Notes: a model not told the origin generated them from the letters alone. DNA of 64,000 bases from Bacteroidota bacterium (GCA_016715945.1 JADJXJ010000001.1:930001-994000), one strand, 5' to 3'. Shown: positions 34,035-43,229, numbered from the stretch's first letter. A program made the numbers and translations.

Positions 34035-34517
34035 ATGAACATGGCCAATAATTTCAGCATCCTGATTGCTGCCCTGCTACTGATGACCACGGCATGCAGC
34101 AACACGACCGGAAAACAGACCAATACCAATGAAAACCTGAATGTTTCAGGCAAACCTGAGTACCTGACATACGACACCTTCCTGGAAAAGGTGTGGAACT
34201 TTGAAAAGAACCCGCAGACCTGGGTGCACGAAGGCGAGCTTCCTGCCATTGTGGACTTTTATGCCGACTGGTGCGCACCTTGCCGCCGCATTGCCCCGAT
34301 CATGGATAAGATTGCCAAAGATTACGAAGGCAGGCTCAAGGTTTATAAAATCGATGTGGACAAAGAACAGCGGCTCGCCAGTGTGTTTCAGGTGCGCAGC
34401 ATCCCCTCGATCCTCTTTGTGCCCGTTCAAGGCCAGCCCATGATGCAAGCCGGCGCACTCACCGAGGAAATGTATATCAAAATCATTGAGGAAGAATTAC
34501 TTAAAGCTAAAAATTAA
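34035..34517 (+). CDS. Thioredoxin-domain lipoprotein
   Basis: About 160 residues. A signal peptide (NFSILIAALLLMTTACSN) with a likely lipobox Cys leads a thioredoxin domain with the active site DWCAPCRRIAPIMDKIA and the cis-proline loop VRSIPSILFVP. It is therefore a periplasmic or envelope disulfide reductase. It is followed after 14 bases by a cytoplasmic-looking thioredoxin with very similar layout, suggesting an old duplication in which one copy gained an export signal. ATG at 34041 is an alternative start. Confidence 0.88.
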   Translation: MNMANNFSILIAALLLMTTACSNTTGKQTNTNENLNVSGKPEYLTYDTFLEKVWNFEKNPQTWVHEGELPAIVDFYADWCAPCRRIAPIMDKIAKDYEGRLKVYKIDVDKEQRLASVFQVRSIPSILFVPVQGQPMMQAGALTEEMYIKIIEEELLKAKN

Positions 34518-34531
34518 ACACAAACCAAATT

Positions 34532-34888
34532 ATGTTGGAGCATCTGACCAAGCAAACCTTTCTTGAAAAGGTTTTCAATTACGAAGAAAACAGAGATTGG
34601 AAATTTGAAGGCGAACTGCCATGCATCATCGATTTTTATGCCGACTGGTGCATGCCTTGCAAGATGGTAGCCCCCATCCTGGAAGAGTTGGCCAAAGAAT
34701 ATGAAGGAAAGATCAACATCTACAAAGTGGACACAGAAGAAGAGCAGGAACTTGCAGCCGTTTTCGGCATCAGGAGCATCCCGTCGCTCTTGTTCTGCCC
34801 CAAGAATGGCCAGCCTCAGATGGCCATGGGTGCACTACCTAAAGAAACCTTCAAAAAAGCCATTGAAGACGTGCTGCTCAAAAACTGA
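34532..34888 (+). CDS. Thioredoxin
   Basis: 118 residues, no signal peptide. The active site is DWCMPCKMVAPILEELA (a Met replaces the usual Gly of WCGPC) and the cis-proline loop is IRSIPSLLFCPKNG. It shares the odd prefix FLEKVFNYEENRDWKFEGELP with the preceding lipoprotein (FLEKVWNFEKN...EGELP), pointing to duplication. It reduces protein disulfides, probably with electrons from TrxB encoded 4 kb away. A strong terminator follows. Confidence 0.92.
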   Translation: MLEHLTKQTFLEKVFNYEENRDWKFEGELPCIIDFYADWCMPCKMVAPILEELAKEYEGKINIYKVDTEEEQELAAVFGIRSIPSLLFCPKNGQPQMAMGALPKETFKKAIEDVLLKN

Positions 34889-34905
34889 GCTTAGATACGA
34901 CAAAC

Positions 34906-34936
34906 AAAAAGCCACGCCAATGGGCGTGGTTTTTTG
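34906..34936 (+). terminator. Rho-independent terminator after the thioredoxin pair
   Basis: AAGCCACGCC-AATG-GGCGTGGTT stem followed by six T. Confidence 0.92.
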
Positions 34937-34941
34937 TTTGG

Positions 34942-34949
34942 TATTTTTG
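34942..34949 (+). promoter_or_regulatory. -7 promoter element for wbqC, leaderless arrangement
   Basis: TATTTTTG ends only five bases before the ATG at 34955, so transcription would begin at or next to the start codon. Confidence 0.55.
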
Positions 34950-34954
34950 CCGCC

Positions 34955-35617
34955 ATGACAGATCAGGATTTGCCCATCGTTTTGCCGGTGGCCTACTTTC
35001 CACCCTTATCGTGGATGGCCATTTTTTTGGCAACCGAGGTTCCTTTGCTCGAGATCAACGAAACTTACCCCAAGCAAACCCTGCGCAACCGGTGTTATAT
35101 CCTGGGAGCCAACGGCCCCCAGAGGCTCAGCGTTCCGGTGAAGAAACCACATGGAAATCACACGAAAACGAGCGACATCATTATCGACCCAACCCTGCCC
35201 TGGGCAATGCAGCATGAACGGGCTATTGCTTCGGCTTATCGCAGGACTCCTTATTATATGCATTACGAAGCTGAGCTTGCCGGCTTTTTCAGAAAACAAC
35301 ACAGCAGCCTGAGCGATTTGTGCCACGAGGGACTTGCACTTTGCCTGCGCATGTTGCGTACGGACAAAACCTGGGACTACACAAAGCAATTCAGTCCACA
35401 CTCCCGCAACCTGGCGCTCCACTTTCCGTTTGAGACAACCAATCAGCCTGCCAAAATTTTTCCGGCTTATTTTCAGGCATTCTCCGACAGGCTTGGTTTT
35501 GTGCCCAACCTGAGTGTGCTCGATGCGATTTTTAATCTCGGGCCGACCGAAACCATGCTTTATCTGCGCCGTCTGGCAGCAGAAATCGGGAAAACATTCC
35601 CGGCCTATTCGGGATAA
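34955..35617 (+). CDS. WbqC-family protein
   Basis: About 220 residues of the WbqC-like family, often found near surface-glycan genes, with LPVAYFPPLSWMAIFLA at the start, YPKQTLRNRCYILGANGPQRLSVPV and PWAMQHERAIASAYRRTPYY. Its biochemical role is unknown; a link to O-antigen or amino-sugar synthesis has been proposed for relatives. The last 13 bases overlap the end of the convergent 7TM-HD gene. The ATG at 34955 is preferred because the frame upstream is promoter. Confidence 0.88.
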   Translation: MTDQDLPIVLPVAYFPPLSWMAIFLATEVPLLEINETYPKQTLRNRCYILGANGPQRLSVPVKKPHGNHTKTSDIIIDPTLPWAMQHERAIASAYRRTPYYMHYEAELAGFFRKQHSSLSDLCHEGLALCLRMLRTDKTWDYTKQFSPHSRNLALHFPFETTNQPAKIFPAYFQAFSDRLGFVPNLSVLDAIFNLGPTETMLYLRRLAAEIGKTFPAYSG

Positions 35618-37671
35618 GCTATTCTTACATGGTAGATATTCAGCAGTTTTCGCTTGAATATCTTTTTCACGAGGTTGATGTCGCGAAGTGTGATATCGGC
35701 ATTCACAAATTGCTGGTCAGCAAGTTGCTTGCCGATGATGTACTCGATGAGGTCGTTGATTTTTTGTTCCGTGGGTTGGCGCAGGCTACGTGAAGAAGCT
35801 TCCACCGCATCGGCCATCATCACAACAGCTGTTTCGCGCGAAAACGGGATGGGGCCATGGTACCTGAACCCCCGTTCGTCGAGCTGCACACCGGCCTGCT
35901 GGCGTTGAGCCATGATATAGAAGTAATCCACACGCGAAGTGCCATGGTGGGTGCGGATAAAATCGATGATCTGTTCCGGCAGTCCTGCCTTGCGGGCCAT
36001 CTCAATTCCTTTAAGGACGTGGCCAATGATGATTTCGGCGCTTTCGGCGGGGGTAATGTCGTCATGGGGATTGTATCCACCAGCCTGGTTTTCAATAAAA
36101 TAGTAAGGATTCTCCATTTTGCCAATGTCGTGATACAGCGCACCGGTGCGGGCCAGCAACACATGGCCTCCAATGGCTGCAAGCGCTTCTTCCGCCAGAT
36201 TGGCCACCTGAATGGAATGCTGAAAAGTGCCGGGTGCGCGCAAAGCGAGTTCCCTGAGCAAAGGATTGTTGGTATTGCTCAGCTCGAGCAGACTGAGGTC
36301 GGAGATTACGCGGAAGATGCGCTCAAGCAGATAAATGAGTGGCAAAGAAAAGAGTGTCAGGGCACTGCTCGCTGCAAATCTGGCAACCATTGTCAGATCG
36401 AAGTGTGTCAGACCGGGAAGCTGCATCAGGCTAAATCCGGCATATACCGCAAGGTAGGCGAGAAAAATCAGCAAAGAGGTACGGAAGAAAAACAAGCGGC
36501 GGCTGTGACGCTCCAAACCAAAAACCACTACATAACCAACGACGAATTGCAGAAAGACAAACTGAAATGCATTAGGGACTGCGATGGCTATGAGGATGGT
36601 GGCGAGCAACTGGACAACAATGGTAGTGCGCGAGTCGAAGAAAGTGATCAGGATGATGGGCAGGATGCCAAACGGAAACAGGTAAAAATAACCTGGCGCT
36701 TTGTCGAGCAGCAACAATGCAGACACAACCGTAGAAAGCATGAGCAGCAAAAGCATATTGACTTTGCGGAGCTGGTCAAAAAGATCTGCCCTGAACTGCC
36801 GGATATAGAAGAACAGGATAACAAAGATGATTACTATCAGGATCGTTTCGCCGGCCCGCTGGCTGGTACGGCTCCATTGGTCGCCGGCCCTGCGGTCGTA
36901 TTCCAGCCGCAATGAATTGAGTATGGTTTCCTTTTCTTCGTCCACCATCTCACCCTCGCTGATAATCAGCTCTCCTTTCTGAATCAGTCCAAAAGTAGGC
37001 GAGATGCGTTGCCAGGCCTGCTCCAGCTCCTGACGCGACATGGTTTCGTCATATATCAGGTTTTGCGTAAGCGATTTGGTGAGTAGGGTCAGGGCAGTCT
37101 GTCGGTCGCAGTAGCGCATGGTATCGGTAGCCTTGCGGAAACGGTCGAACGCATGCGTCAGGCTGTACACGTCGTCGATCGACTTTACCGCTACCGTGCG
37201 GTTACGGACAATATTTATGCGACCAGGAAAATCCTCCCTATCAAGTATGCTGTGGTGCTGAACGATCCCGACCTGATGTACCTGATCGAACAATGCGAGC
37301 AAAGAGCGGATGCAGATCCTGACTTCACGCGAAGGTCCGCGGAACTGCTCCATGGCAGCCTGCTCGAGCCTTTCCCTGCTCCTTGCAGTTTCAATTTCGT
37401 CGAAAACGAAGTACGGATAGACCTGCCGGCTCAGCTTTTTTCGCTCCGAGGCCAGCTGCGACTCAGTTTTATAGATCGTAAAGTCGAAAGGTGCGTAGAG
37501 GTGCGAATGCTGCCATACCCGTCCCCGCTGATATTCAAAGCCAAAACGCGCAGTGCGGGGCATAACCAGCACAACCAGCAAGGCTGCCAAAATAAACGAC
37601 ACCAGCATAACCACCGGATAGTGGATCCTGTAGAAGCTGTCGGTCAGCCTGTTTCGTAGTTTCTTTACCAT
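35605..37671 (-). CDS. 7TM-HD membrane phosphohydrolase (PgpH-like)
   Basis: About 688 residues. An N-terminal helix and extracellular domain (7TMR-HDED, about 50-260) are followed by seven hydrophobic helices (about 275-465) and a cytoplasmic HD domain with HSIQVANLAEEALA, TGALYHDIGKMENPYYF (the HD pair), IIGHVLKGIEMARK and FIRTHHGTSRVDYF. PgpH proteins hydrolyse cyclic di-AMP. MVKKLRN at 37671 is the likely start; codons upstream run to 37695. Confidence 0.9.
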   Translation of the reverse strand: MVKKLRNRLTDSFYRIHYPVVMLVSFILAALLVVLVMPRTARFGFEYQRGRVWQHSHLYAPFDFTIYKTESQLASERKKLSRQVYPYFVFDEIETARSRERLEQAAMEQFRGPSREVRICIRSLLALFDQVHQVGIVQHHSILDREDFPGRINIVRNRTVAVKSIDDVYSLTHAFDRFRKATDTMRYCDRQTALTLLTKSLTQNLIYDETMSRQELEQAWQRISPTFGLIQKGELIISEGEMVDEEKETILNSLRLEYDRRAGDQWSRTSQRAGETILIVIIFVILFFYIRQFRADLFDQLRKVNMLLLLMLSTVVSALLLLDKAPGYFYLFPFGILPIILITFFDSRTTIVVQLLATILIAIAVPNAFQFVFLQFVVGYVVVFGLERHSRRLFFFRTSLLIFLAYLAVYAGFSLMQLPGLTHFDLTMVARFAASSALTLFSLPLIYLLERIFRVISDLSLLELSNTNNPLLRELALRAPGTFQHSIQVANLAEEALAAIGGHVLLARTGALYHDIGKMENPYYFIENQAGGYNPHDDITPAESAEIIIGHVLKGIEMARKAGLPEQIIDFIRTHHGTSRVDYFYIMAQRQQAGVQLDERGFRYHGPIPFSRETAVVMMADAVEASSRSLRQPTEQKINDLIEYIIGKQLADQQFVNADITLRDINLVKKIFKRKLLNIYHVRIAYPE

Positions 37672-37801
37672 GCGCAACGAAATTACATATTTCATGGTAT
37701 CGGAGCATGCAACATATGTAATCAGTCCCGCACATTTGGCTGGCTTGTCATACCTTTACCCCAGATATCTGATCCATTATTACCGAAGAAACCCATTGAT
37801 T

Positions 37802-38563
37802 ATGTGGTATGTAAACATGCTGCCTGTTGCCAGCCTGCGCAAGGAACCCTCCGAAAAAAGTGAATTGGTCAGTCAGCTCCTTTTTGGAGAAGCCTACCAG
37901 ATCCTCGACCGCCTTTCCGACTGGATGCTGGTAAAATGTCATTTCGACAACTATGAAGGCTGGATGAGTCAGGCACAACTATCAACCCATGAGCTAAACC
38001 CGGCAGATGCCTCCAGCGACTGGCTCGTGGCCGAACCTGTTATGCAGGTAAAAAATAACGACGGAAACCAAATTCTTCTGCCGATGGGAAGTTGTGTGGC
38101 GCCTTCGATATGCGACATATCGGCAGACACATTCGAAGAATGGCAGAAATCAGGACGTATTGTCAGCGCCGGAGATCCCAGCCCGGACAAGCTCATCCGT
38201 TTTGCAGCTCAATTGCTCGGAAGCCCCTACCTCTGGGGAGGTCGCAATCCGCTCGGCTACGACTGCAGCGGTTTTGTGCAGGTGGTATGTAAACTGGCCG
38301 GCCTGAAATTGCCAAGAGACGCCCGCGACCAGGCGCTCGTTGGCGAAATAATTGATTTTCAGGACCAGGCACAAGCCGGCGACCTCGCATTTTTCGATAA
38401 CGAAAGCGGAAATATTATCCACGTGGGCCTGCTCGACGGCAAGGGAGGAATTGTTCACTGCTCGGGCAAGGTGCGACACGACAGCCTGGATGCATATGGC
38501 ATATTCAACCGCGAAACAAAAAAACACACCCACAAATTGCGGCTCATCAGACGGCTGTTGTAA
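37802..38563 (+). CDS. NlpC/P60 cysteine peptidase with SH3-like domain
   Basis: About 253 residues. An SH3b-like half (VASLRKEPSEKSELVSQLL to DNYEGWMSQAQL) is followed by NlpC/P60 with the catalytic Cys in LGYDCSGFVQVVCKL, His in IIHVGLLDGKGG and a third residue in IVHCSGKVRHDSL. These enzymes cut between D-Glu and diamino acid in murein peptides. The open frame reaches back to 37670, but the extra 44 residues overlap the control region of the divergent 7TM-HD gene; ATG 37802 is chosen and 37817 is possible. No clear signal peptide. Confidence 0.85.
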   Translation: MWYVNMLPVASLRKEPSEKSELVSQLLFGEAYQILDRLSDWMLVKCHFDNYEGWMSQAQLSTHELNPADASSDWLVAEPVMQVKNNDGNQILLPMGSCVAPSICDISADTFEEWQKSGRIVSAGDPSPDKLIRFAAQLLGSPYLWGGRNPLGYDCSGFVQVVCKLAGLKLPRDARDQALVGEIIDFQDQAQAGDLAFFDNESGNIIHVGLLDGKGGIVHCSGKVRHDSLDAYGIFNRETKKHTHKLRLIRRLL

Positions 38564-38725
38564 GTAGGCCTCATCAACCTCAAAATTATCACATTGAATT
38601 ATAGCGATTTACACCTTTCATCCACAAGCATCCAGGTAGCTTGTGAAAATTTTAAATCGCTTTAGTATCACTATTTGGCATAATTTATGATCTTTGCAGC
38701 GTGAAACGTTTAAAAACACTGAACA

Positions 38726-39079
38726 ATGGTACTACCTACAAATCTTGAACACGTTGCAACGGCAAAGGAGCTTCAGCAACTGATTGAAACACATGAAAAT
38801 GTAATGGTATGTTGCGGCCGCATGGGGCCGATGTGCATACCTGTATATGGAATAATGGAAGAGCTGCGCGACGAATATACGCATGTGGCTTTCCGCGACA
38901 TGGCATTCGATTCACCCGAAGCTGCGGTAATCCGTAATTTGCCCGAGTGCCGCAATTTTATGGGACTGCCGTTTACCGTTTACTACAGGAATGGTAAGGT
39001 AGTTGCCGCCACAAGCAGCATTCAGACACGCGACCAGATTACCACCATTCTCGATCGCGAATTCGGGAAACCTGAATAA
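38726..39079 (+). CDS. Atypical thioredoxin-like protein with CX6C motif
   Basis: 117 residues with thioredoxin-like layout, including the cis-proline loop GLPFTVYYRNGKVV (Pro82). The usual WCGPC is replaced by VMVCCGRMGPMCIPVYGIME, so the possible redox pair is Cys30 and Cys37, with Cys29 adjacent and a further Cys75. It is followed after a terminator by trxB, 59 bases on, in the same direction, which suggests TrxB as its reductant (inference). Family name not known to me. Confidence 0.8.
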   Translation: MVLPTNLEHVATAKELQQLIETHENVMVCCGRMGPMCIPVYGIMEELRDEYTHVAFRDMAFDSPEAAVIRNLPECRNFMGLPFTVYYRNGKVVAATSSIQTRDQITTILDREFGKPE

Positions 39080-39092
39080 AACAAATATTTAG

Positions 39093-39117
39093 CCCGGAAC
39101 GATGTTCCGGGTTTTTT
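39093..39117 (+). terminator. Terminator between the CX6C protein and trxB
   Basis: CCCGGAAC-GAT-GTTCCGGG stem followed by seven T. It may only partly block read-through into trxB, since no separate -7 element was seen after it. Confidence 0.88.
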
Positions 39118-39138
39118 TAACCCAAACAAAAGCAAGCC

Positions 39139-40089
39139 ATGCAAGCAACACATTTCGACAGCATCATCATCGGTGCAGGTCCGGCAGGACTAACCGCAGG
39201 CATTTACCTGTCGCGCGCCAAAGCAAATGTGCTGATTCTGGACTCCGGAGTGGCCGGAGGTCAGATGGTGCTGACCCACGAGATTGCCAACTATCCAGGA
39301 TTTGAATCCATTTCGGGCTACGAGCTGGCCACCAGGATGAAAAACCAGGCCAAAAACTTTGGCTGCAAGCTGATGAGCGGTGTAAGCATCGAAGCAATTG
39401 ATTTTGAATCGGAGCGAAAATGGTTACGGTTGACCAACGGCAAGGAATTTACGTCCGACAGCATCATCCTGGCCACCGGAGGCAGGTCGAAAAGCCTGGG
39501 CGTGCCAGGTGAAGACAAGTTTCGGGGAAGAGGCATCTCCTATTGCGCCACCTGCGATGGCGACTTCTTTACCGGAAAAACCATTGCCGTTGTTGGCGGA
39601 GGAAACACTGCCCTGGAGGAAGCCGACTCGCTGACAAAATATGCCTCGCACGTGACCATCATACACATGCTCGACACTTTCCAGGGTTTCAGGCATGCAC
39701 AGGAGGTAGCTTATAACAACCCAAAAATCGATATCCGGATGCAAAGCCGCATCACGGAGTTTCTGGGCGACGACAAGCTGGAAGCTGTGATGGTCGAAAA
39801 CCTGCTCACAGGCGAACACTACCGCATGGAGCTCGATGGTGTATTCGTTTTCATTGGTTATGAAGCCAATACCGATTTTCTGAAAGGAAAATGCATCGCC
39901 CTGAACGAACGTGGAGAAGTGATGGTGGATTCGGCAATGCAAACCAATGTGCCCGGAGTATTTGCCGCCGGCGATGCCAATGCCAAACGCTACCGCCAGA
40001 TTACCCTGGCAACAGCCGACGGCACAATAGCTGCTTTGAGTGCGATGGAATACCTCAACAAACTGAAAATGAAACACGTAGAAGCATAA
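39139..40089 (+). CDS. trxB: Thioredoxin reductase
   Basis: 316 residues. FAD-binding SIIIGAGPAGLTAGIYLSRA, redox-active pair in SYCATCDGDFFTGK, NADPH-binding VVGGGNTALEEADSL, and FAD-closing VFAAGDANAKRYRQITLATADG. It transfers electrons from NADPH to thioredoxins. Three thioredoxin-like candidates lie within 5 kb: the lipoprotein, the WCMPC protein and the CX6C protein directly upstream. Confidence 0.95.
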   Translation: MQATHFDSIIIGAGPAGLTAGIYLSRAKANVLILDSGVAGGQMVLTHEIANYPGFESISGYELATRMKNQAKNFGCKLMSGVSIEAIDFESERKWLRLTNGKEFTSDSIILATGGRSKSLGVPGEDKFRGRGISYCATCDGDFFTGKTIAVVGGGNTALEEADSLTKYASHVTIIHMLDTFQGFRHAQEVAYNNPKIDIRMQSRITEFLGDDKLEAVMVENLLTGEHYRMELDGVFVFIGYEANTDFLKGKCIALNERGEVMVDSAMQTNVPGVFAAGDANAKRYRQITLATADGTIAALSAMEYLNKLKMKHVEA

Positions 40090-40168
40090 GGCCATAGCAG
40101 CCATTTTAATAGCTTGTATAAACTGATTTTAAATTGAGGTTGCAAAAAGAATGTTAAAAAATTAACAC

Positions 40169-40176
40169 TATATTTG
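40169..40176 (+). promoter_or_regulatory. -7 promoter element of the FMN-riboswitch transcript
   Basis: TATATTTG, exact TAnnTTTG match, ending 10 bases before the riboswitch aptamer. Confidence 0.6.
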
Positions 40177-40186
40177 CAGCCGAAAA

Positions 40187-40303
40187 GTTCTTCGGGGCAG
40201 GGTGAAATTCCCGATCGGCGGTAAAGTCCGCGACTCCTGCGAAAGCAGGACTGAACCGGTGAAACTCCGGTACCGACAGTTACAGTCTGGATGGAAGAAG
40301 AAC
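40187..40303 (+). promoter_or_regulatory. FMN riboswitch (RFN element)
   Basis: The aptamer shows the conserved RFN blocks in order: GGGGCAGGGTGAAATTCCCGA, CGGCGGTAAAGTCCGCGAC, ACCGGTGAAACTCCGGTACC, GACAGTTACAGTCTGGATGG. The P1 stem is GTTCTTC (40187-40193) with GAAGAAC (40297-40303). FMN binding normally represses the downstream gene. Beyond P1, AACGAGTA (40301-40308) is complementary to TACTCGTT (40380-40387), a likely alternative helix that competes with P1. Confidence 0.95.
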
Positions 40304-40411
40304 GAGTATCTGGAAACCTGCGTTGGGTAGCGTCCCGGCGTGGCATGATGTGTCAATACGACAGCATTCGTTTTTGTTGTACTCGTTACTTTTTTGGTTG
40401 AATGGATCCTG

Positions 40412-40443
40412 AGCCCCGGAGAATCTTCGGGGCTTAGTTTTTT
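40412..40443 (+). terminator. Riboswitch-controlled terminator
   Basis: AGCCCCGGAGAATCTTCGGGGCT hairpin followed by a T-rich run, 28 bases before the TonB receptor start. It fits transcription attenuation by the FMN riboswitch. Confidence 0.85.
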
Positions 40444-40470
40444 ACGTTTAAAAAAACCGGATAGAGTAAC

Positions 40471-43032
40471 ATGAGAACAACAACATTTTTAGCCTTATTC
40501 GTGATTTTGCTCGGATTGCAGGCAAGCGGCCAGCAACTTACAGGCAGGATATCCGACAAAGAGAGTGGTCTTCCGCTGGTGGGGGCGGAGATCAGGCTGC
40601 AGCATGGCAAAAAAGGCACCCTGAGCAATGCTTCAGGATTTTTTCAGCTCGCCGTGGATTCTGCAAGTGGCAGGCTAACCGTAAGTCACATCGGCTACCG
40701 CACACAGGAACTTGCATACCGTATTGCGGAAAGTCCGCTCCATATCATGATGGAGCGAAGCATTACCCAGCTGGATGAGATACAGGTGATGGCCCAGACG
40801 GCGCGGGAAGGACACACGCCTATTGCCTTCACCCGTATAGGAGCGGAAAAAATTGCCCTCACACTTGGCGACCGGCCTTTGCCAGAGGTTATGAGTTTCA
40901 GCCCCGGGGTGTATGCCAGCCGTGACGGGGGCGGATCGGGTGATGCTACCCTCAGCATCAGGGGATTTCAACAGGAAAACCTGGCGGTGTTGCTCAACGG
41001 CATACCGATCAACGGAGCCGAAAACGGATTGGTTTATTGGAACAACTGGATGGGTCTCACCGAAGTGGCGCGGAGCATTGAGTTTCAGCGTGGCATCGGG
41101 GCCAGCAAAATAGCCCAGAACTCTGTAGGAGGCACCGTAAACATCCTCACCACAGGCACAGGGAGCGAAGCCGGAGGCGTGCTGGCGCACCAGCTGACAA
41201 GTTATGGCAACACCCGTACATCGCTGAGTTACAACTCAGGCGAGCTGAGCAATGGTTGGTCGTACAGCCTGCTTGGTTCGCGTACGGCTGGTCCGGGCTA
41301 TGTTGACGCCACTTATGTGGATGGCTGGGCCTATTTCCTGAGCATTGGCAAACAGATCGGGCCACACCAAAGGCTGTTGTTTACAGCCCTGGGCGGTCCG
41401 GAACGACACGGGCAGCGCAACTTCAAACTCAGCCAGGAAGAAATTGATCGATTTGGCCACAAGTACAACAAGGAGTGGGGACACGACAACGGCAGGATCA
41501 ACAATGCCAGCGAAAACTTTTACCACAAACCACATTTTGGGCTTACTCATTACTTGCAGGCAAACAATAAAACCTTGCTGGTGAACACTTTATATTTCTC
41601 ACCTGGTTGGGGTGGCGGAAAGTGGAACGATAGCTACCAATACGGTCCGGGGGTTTTTGCTTTCAGGAATGCAGCCGGCCAGATCGACTGGGATGCGATA
41701 TACAGCTACAATGCAAACAATCAGGACACCGCCACACTTGCCAATGGCACACAGGTGAGTGGTTTCAGCAAGGTGGTACAAACCCATTTCCTGGCAAGTC
41801 ACGTATGGGCAGGTGCGCTCAGCACACTGGAAACCGATCTGGGCAGCGGACTTCGGCTCACTACCGGCCTGCACTATCGCTATTTCAGCTCCACACTCCG
41901 CCAGGAAGTTGCCAGCTTGCTAGGTGGCAGGTTTTATATTGACGATTACAGCTGGTCGGCAGCCGGAGTTGCCGGCAGGCCTCAGATCCGCATGCCCGGC
42001 GACAACATCAGGCTGCACAACGGGGCAATTCTGAATATGTTAAGTGCCTTTGGTCAGCTGGAAAAAAGTTTTGGCAAGCTCAACACCTTTATAGCAGGCA
42101 CCGTTTCGGGTCAGACCTACAGGCGCCGCGACCTGTATAACAATCCTGATCAACCGCTGAGCGAAACACTTGCACTTGGCGGCTTTGATCTTAAAGGTGG
42201 CATCAACTACAGGTTTGGGACGATGAGCAAACTGTATCTCAACATGGCCCATTTCAACCGTCTGCCCTATTACAAGTTTGTGTTTGGCAATTTCAACAAC
42301 ACCCCGGTACGTGATATCCGAAACGAAAAAGTAAACACCATCGAGGCAGGGTACGGGCTTACCGCTGAGCTGCTTAGCCTGAACCTTTCGGCTTACAATA
42401 CGATTTGGAAAGACGTTTCATTCCTGACGCAGGAATACATCCAGCTCGAAAACAATACACAAACCCGGGCCATGGTGCGCGGCCTTGATGCTGTGCACAG
42501 AGGTCTGGAAGCGGATATGAGCCTCCGTTTAGCTGACAACCTGCGTCTTGGGCTGATTGCCGGTTTTGGCAACTGGAAATGGAACAAGGATGTTGAGGCC
42601 CGACTGTTCAACGACAGGGATATTGTGGTGGATACTGTGCAGGTGTTTGCCAAAGGTTTGTATGTGGGTGGAGCGCCACAACTGCAGGCAGGCATGCAAC
42701 TCGAGCTCAGACTGTTCGACAAAATGAAATTCGAATGGCGCACCATGCACTTCGACAGACACTATGCATCTTTTGATCCTGCAGGCCGGCAAAATGCACA
42801 GGATCGCAGTCAGGCCTACAAACTGCCGGCAGCCACGGTAACAGATATTCATTTTTCCATGCCCCTGCGCCTGCTCGGGCACGAGGCAAAAGTTTATCTG
42901 AATGCAAACAATGTTTTTAACCAGGTGTACATCCTGAAGGGTGAAGACGGACAAAATCATGACCTGCAATCATTCAGAGGTTTCTGGTCGTTTGGCCGCC
43001 ATTTCGACATGGGCCTGAGGCTTGTACTATAA
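40471..43032 (+). CDS. TonB-dependent receptor under FMN riboswitch control, candidate flavin importer
   Basis: 853 residues. Signal peptide (MRTTTFLALFVILLGLQASG), a carboxypeptidase-D-like domain (LTGRISDKESGLPLVGAEIRL, about 24-100), a plug domain (TLGDRPLPEVMSFSPGVY, LSIRGFQQENLAVLLNGIPI) and a 22-strand barrel ending in FGRHFDMGLRLVL with an aromatic-rich end. It imports a ligand through the outer membrane using TonB energy. The FMN riboswitch and terminator directly upstream imply that the ligand is riboflavin or a related flavin (inference from regulation). Confidence 0.9.
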   Translation: MRTTTFLALFVILLGLQASGQQLTGRISDKESGLPLVGAEIRLQHGKKGTLSNASGFFQLAVDSASGRLTVSHIGYRTQELAYRIAESPLHIMMERSITQLDEIQVMAQTAREGHTPIAFTRIGAEKIALTLGDRPLPEVMSFSPGVYASRDGGGSGDATLSIRGFQQENLAVLLNGIPINGAENGLVYWNNWMGLTEVARSIEFQRGIGASKIAQNSVGGTVNILTTGTGSEAGGVLAHQLTSYGNTRTSLSYNSGELSNGWSYSLLGSRTAGPGYVDATYVDGWAYFLSIGKQIGPHQRLLFTALGGPERHGQRNFKLSQEEIDRFGHKYNKEWGHDNGRINNASENFYHKPHFGLTHYLQANNKTLLVNTLYFSPGWGGGKWNDSYQYGPGVFAFRNAAGQIDWDAIYSYNANNQDTATLANGTQVSGFSKVVQTHFLASHVWAGALSTLETDLGSGLRLTTGLHYRYFSSTLRQEVASLLGGRFYIDDYSWSAAGVAGRPQIRMPGDNIRLHNGAILNMLSAFGQLEKSFGKLNTFIAGTVSGQTYRRRDLYNNPDQPLSETLALGGFDLKGGINYRFGTMSKLYLNMAHFNRLPYYKFVFGNFNNTPVRDIRNEKVNTIEAGYGLTAELLSLNLSAYNTIWKDVSFLTQEYIQLENNTQTRAMVRGLDAVHRGLEADMSLRLADNLRLGLIAGFGNWKWNKDVEARLFNDRDIVVDTVQVFAKGLYVGGAPQLQAGMQLELRLFDKMKFEWRTMHFDRHYASFDPAGRQNAQDRSQAYKLPAATVTDIHFSMPLRLLGHEAKVYLNANNVFNQVYILKGEDGQNHDLQSFRGFWSFGRHFDMGLRLVL

Positions 43033-43221
43033 TCGAAGCCCAGTCGCCTACAATATTAATTTTGTGTTAAGAAAAGCCCATCCGTCCGACAAAAATTTTT
43101 CGACATTTTTTCAACACATATTGATATATAATAATCTGTCAATCAAATATTTAATTTAAAATTTTCAGATTCTTTCCTCATATGTTAACATTTACTTAAT
43201 CAAAGAACGAATCTGTCTCCA

Positions 43222-43229
43222 TACTTTTG
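43222..43229 (+). promoter_or_regulatory. -7 promoter element for the large TonB receptor
   Basis: TACTTTTG, exact TAnnTTTG match, 40 bases before the start in a 237-base AT-rich gap. Confidence 0.55.
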
